A stretch of DNA of 14,161 bases. Source: Andeanibacterium sp035497315 (lineage in GTDB: Bacteria > Pseudomonadota > Alphaproteobacteria > Sphingomonadales > Sphingomonadaceae). Below are positions 13,396 to 14,161 of the stretch, one piece after another. Under the pieces are notes generated by a model that had not been told where the DNA came from, did no database searches, and saw only the letters and a list, made by a program, of their open reading frames with translations. The DNA lies in assembly GCA_035497315.1 (NCBI GenBank), contig DATJDU010000085.1, positions 1 to 14,161 on the forward strand. Direction: 5' to 3'. The position numbers and the translations under genes were made by a program. How positions within the stretch are numbered: the first letter of the stretch is position 1; every line of letters begins with the position of its first letter.

Positions 13396-14043
13396 ATGCG
13401 CAAACTGGCTTTCACCATTACGATCGCAGCCATGCTGGCCAGCTGCGGCGGGCCGGAGCCGGGGGTCTATCCGGTGCGAGTGGCAGAGGCGTTGCAACGG
13501 CTGAAAAAGGCCGATGTCGACGGTTTTCGCTCTGCCCGCCAATGCGGCATATTGATCCATATTTCCGCCGGCAGCCCGAAGGACAATGCCATCACCTGGC
13601 GCGTGACCAGCAGCGGCAGCGAAGTGCTGCGCTTCACCGTGAAACTGACGGCCGAAGGCGACGGAACCCGCGCGCAGATCGAAGTGCCGGCCGAGCCCAA
13701 GGGCGGCGAGATGTATGACGGCAGCCAGTTCTACCCGCGCCCGGCCCTGCACCAGCCGCTGCGGCCCGCCGTGCAGGAACTGATCGATTCGGCGATGGAG
13801 CAGCGTCCCTATGACGTGATGCGTATCCCGAACGACCAGCGCAGCAGCGCAAGCGATGGCCCCTGCAAGGTACAGCGCGCGGGGCTGGAAAGCGGATCGT
13901 TCCGCTTCAAGGTGGATGACAAGGCCGGCTATGATTCGCGCACTTCGCAGCGGATGCGCGAGGTGGAAGAGGCAAGGGCCGCGATGGATGGCCAGGACAG
14001 TTCCTATGGCCAGCCGATGGACGATACGCAGGGGAGCTGGTGA
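13396..14043 (+). CDS. Putative lipoprotein of unknown function
   Basis: A 215-aa exported protein. The N-terminus MRKLAFTITIAAMLASCGG is a lipoprotein signal with lipobox LAS-Cys17. After it come GVYPVRVAEALQRLKKADVD, a probable beta-rich domain (ITWRVTSSGSEVLRFTVKLTA, about 66-86) and a charged Gln/Asp/Ser-rich end. No known domain was recognised. It probably sits in the periplasm anchored to a membrane. A strong GGGGG ribosome site lies 6 nt before the ATG. The next gene starts 2 nt after the stop and is also a lipoprotein with a similar stretch after the cysteine, so the two look like tandem paralogues. Confidence 0.8.
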   Translation: MRKLAFTITIAAMLASCGGPEPGVYPVRVAEALQRLKKADVDGFRSARQCGILIHISAGSPKDNAITWRVTSSGSEVLRFTVKLTAEGDGTRAQIEVPAEPKGGEMYDGSQFYPRPALHQPLRPAVQELIDSAMEQRPYDVMRIPNDQRSSASDGPCKVQRAGLESGSFRFKVDDKAGYDSRTSQRMREVEEARAAMDGQDSSYGQPMDDTQGSW

Positions 14044-14045
14044 TC

Positions 14046-14161
14046 ATGTACCGCACACCCCTCACTCTTGCCGTCACCATCGCCCTTGCCGCACTGCTGG
14101 CCGCCTGCGGGCTGATGCCATCGGGCAAAAGCTATCCTGTGGCGATCCGCGAGGTGCGCCA
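14046..14161 (+). CDS. Putative lipoprotein (partial, 3' end outside window)
   Basis: An ATG at 14046 opens a frame to the window end (38 codons plus two bases). The start reads MYRTPLTLAVTIALAALLAA followed by CGLMPSG, a lipoprotein signal with lipobox LAA-Cys21. GGGGAG (14031-14036) lies 9 nt upstream. The SYPVAIREVR stretch mirrors YPVRVAEALQRL of the preceding lipoprotein. The two are translationally linked by a 2-nt gap. Function unknown. Confidence 0.75.
   Translation, partial: MYRTPLTLAVTIALAALLAACGLMPSGKSYPVAIREVR

Overview
The window looks like a chromosomal segment of a high-GC alphaproteobacterium, most probably order Sphingomonadales (Erythrobacter/Novosphingobium-like). This rests on gene content and style: a glycine-rich cold-shock protein, a P-II/Amt/P-II cluster, a TPR-sulfotransferase and strong GC-rich codon use. 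Protein names come from reading motifs by eye; no database search was run.

Layout. 1-267 (-): N-terminus of a cold-shock-type protein with a glycine-rich repeat, cut by the window edge. 519-3075 (+): a tight run of four genes (TerC-family membrane protein, rhodanese-like sulfurtransferase/phosphatase, small membrane-anchored protein, sterol-desaturase-type hydroxylase). It faces a minus-strand TPR-sulfotransferase (3143-5284), whose terminator lies at the convergent junction. 5474-7822 (-): nitrogen-control cluster glnK-amt, a strong terminator, then a second glnK. A near-perfect sigma-54 promoter (7873-7888) lies about 50 bp upstream of the first glnK. 7986-10426: a complete 2441-bp IS1595-family element with about 25-bp imperfect terminal inverted repeats and a perfect 8-bp target duplication. 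10432-13287 (-): endonuclease/exonuclease/phosphatase-family protein, pyridoxamine-phosphate-oxidase-like protein and peptide chain release factor 3 (prfC). 13396-14161 (+): two consecutive lipoprotein genes, the second cut by the window end.

The most interesting part is the inserted element. Besides its transposase it carries about 1.4 kb of AT-richer cargo. The cargo holds a structured non-coding stretch with three hairpins, a 100-aa protein whose predicted order of strands and helices resembles Cas2/SinR/VapD-type ferredoxin folds, a 46-aa protein on the opposite strand, and a 198-aa mostly helical protein with an RNxxxH motif like HEPN ribonucleases. I infer a possible toxin-antitoxin or defence cargo; this is a hypothesis from motifs and layout.

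The insertion also matters for its neighbours. Its duplicated 8 bp contain the stop codon of the nuclease-family gene, so that gene stays intact. The left end lies about 97 bp upstream of the sigma-54 promoter, where NtrC enhancer sites are usually found, so it may have changed nitrogen control of glnK-amt.
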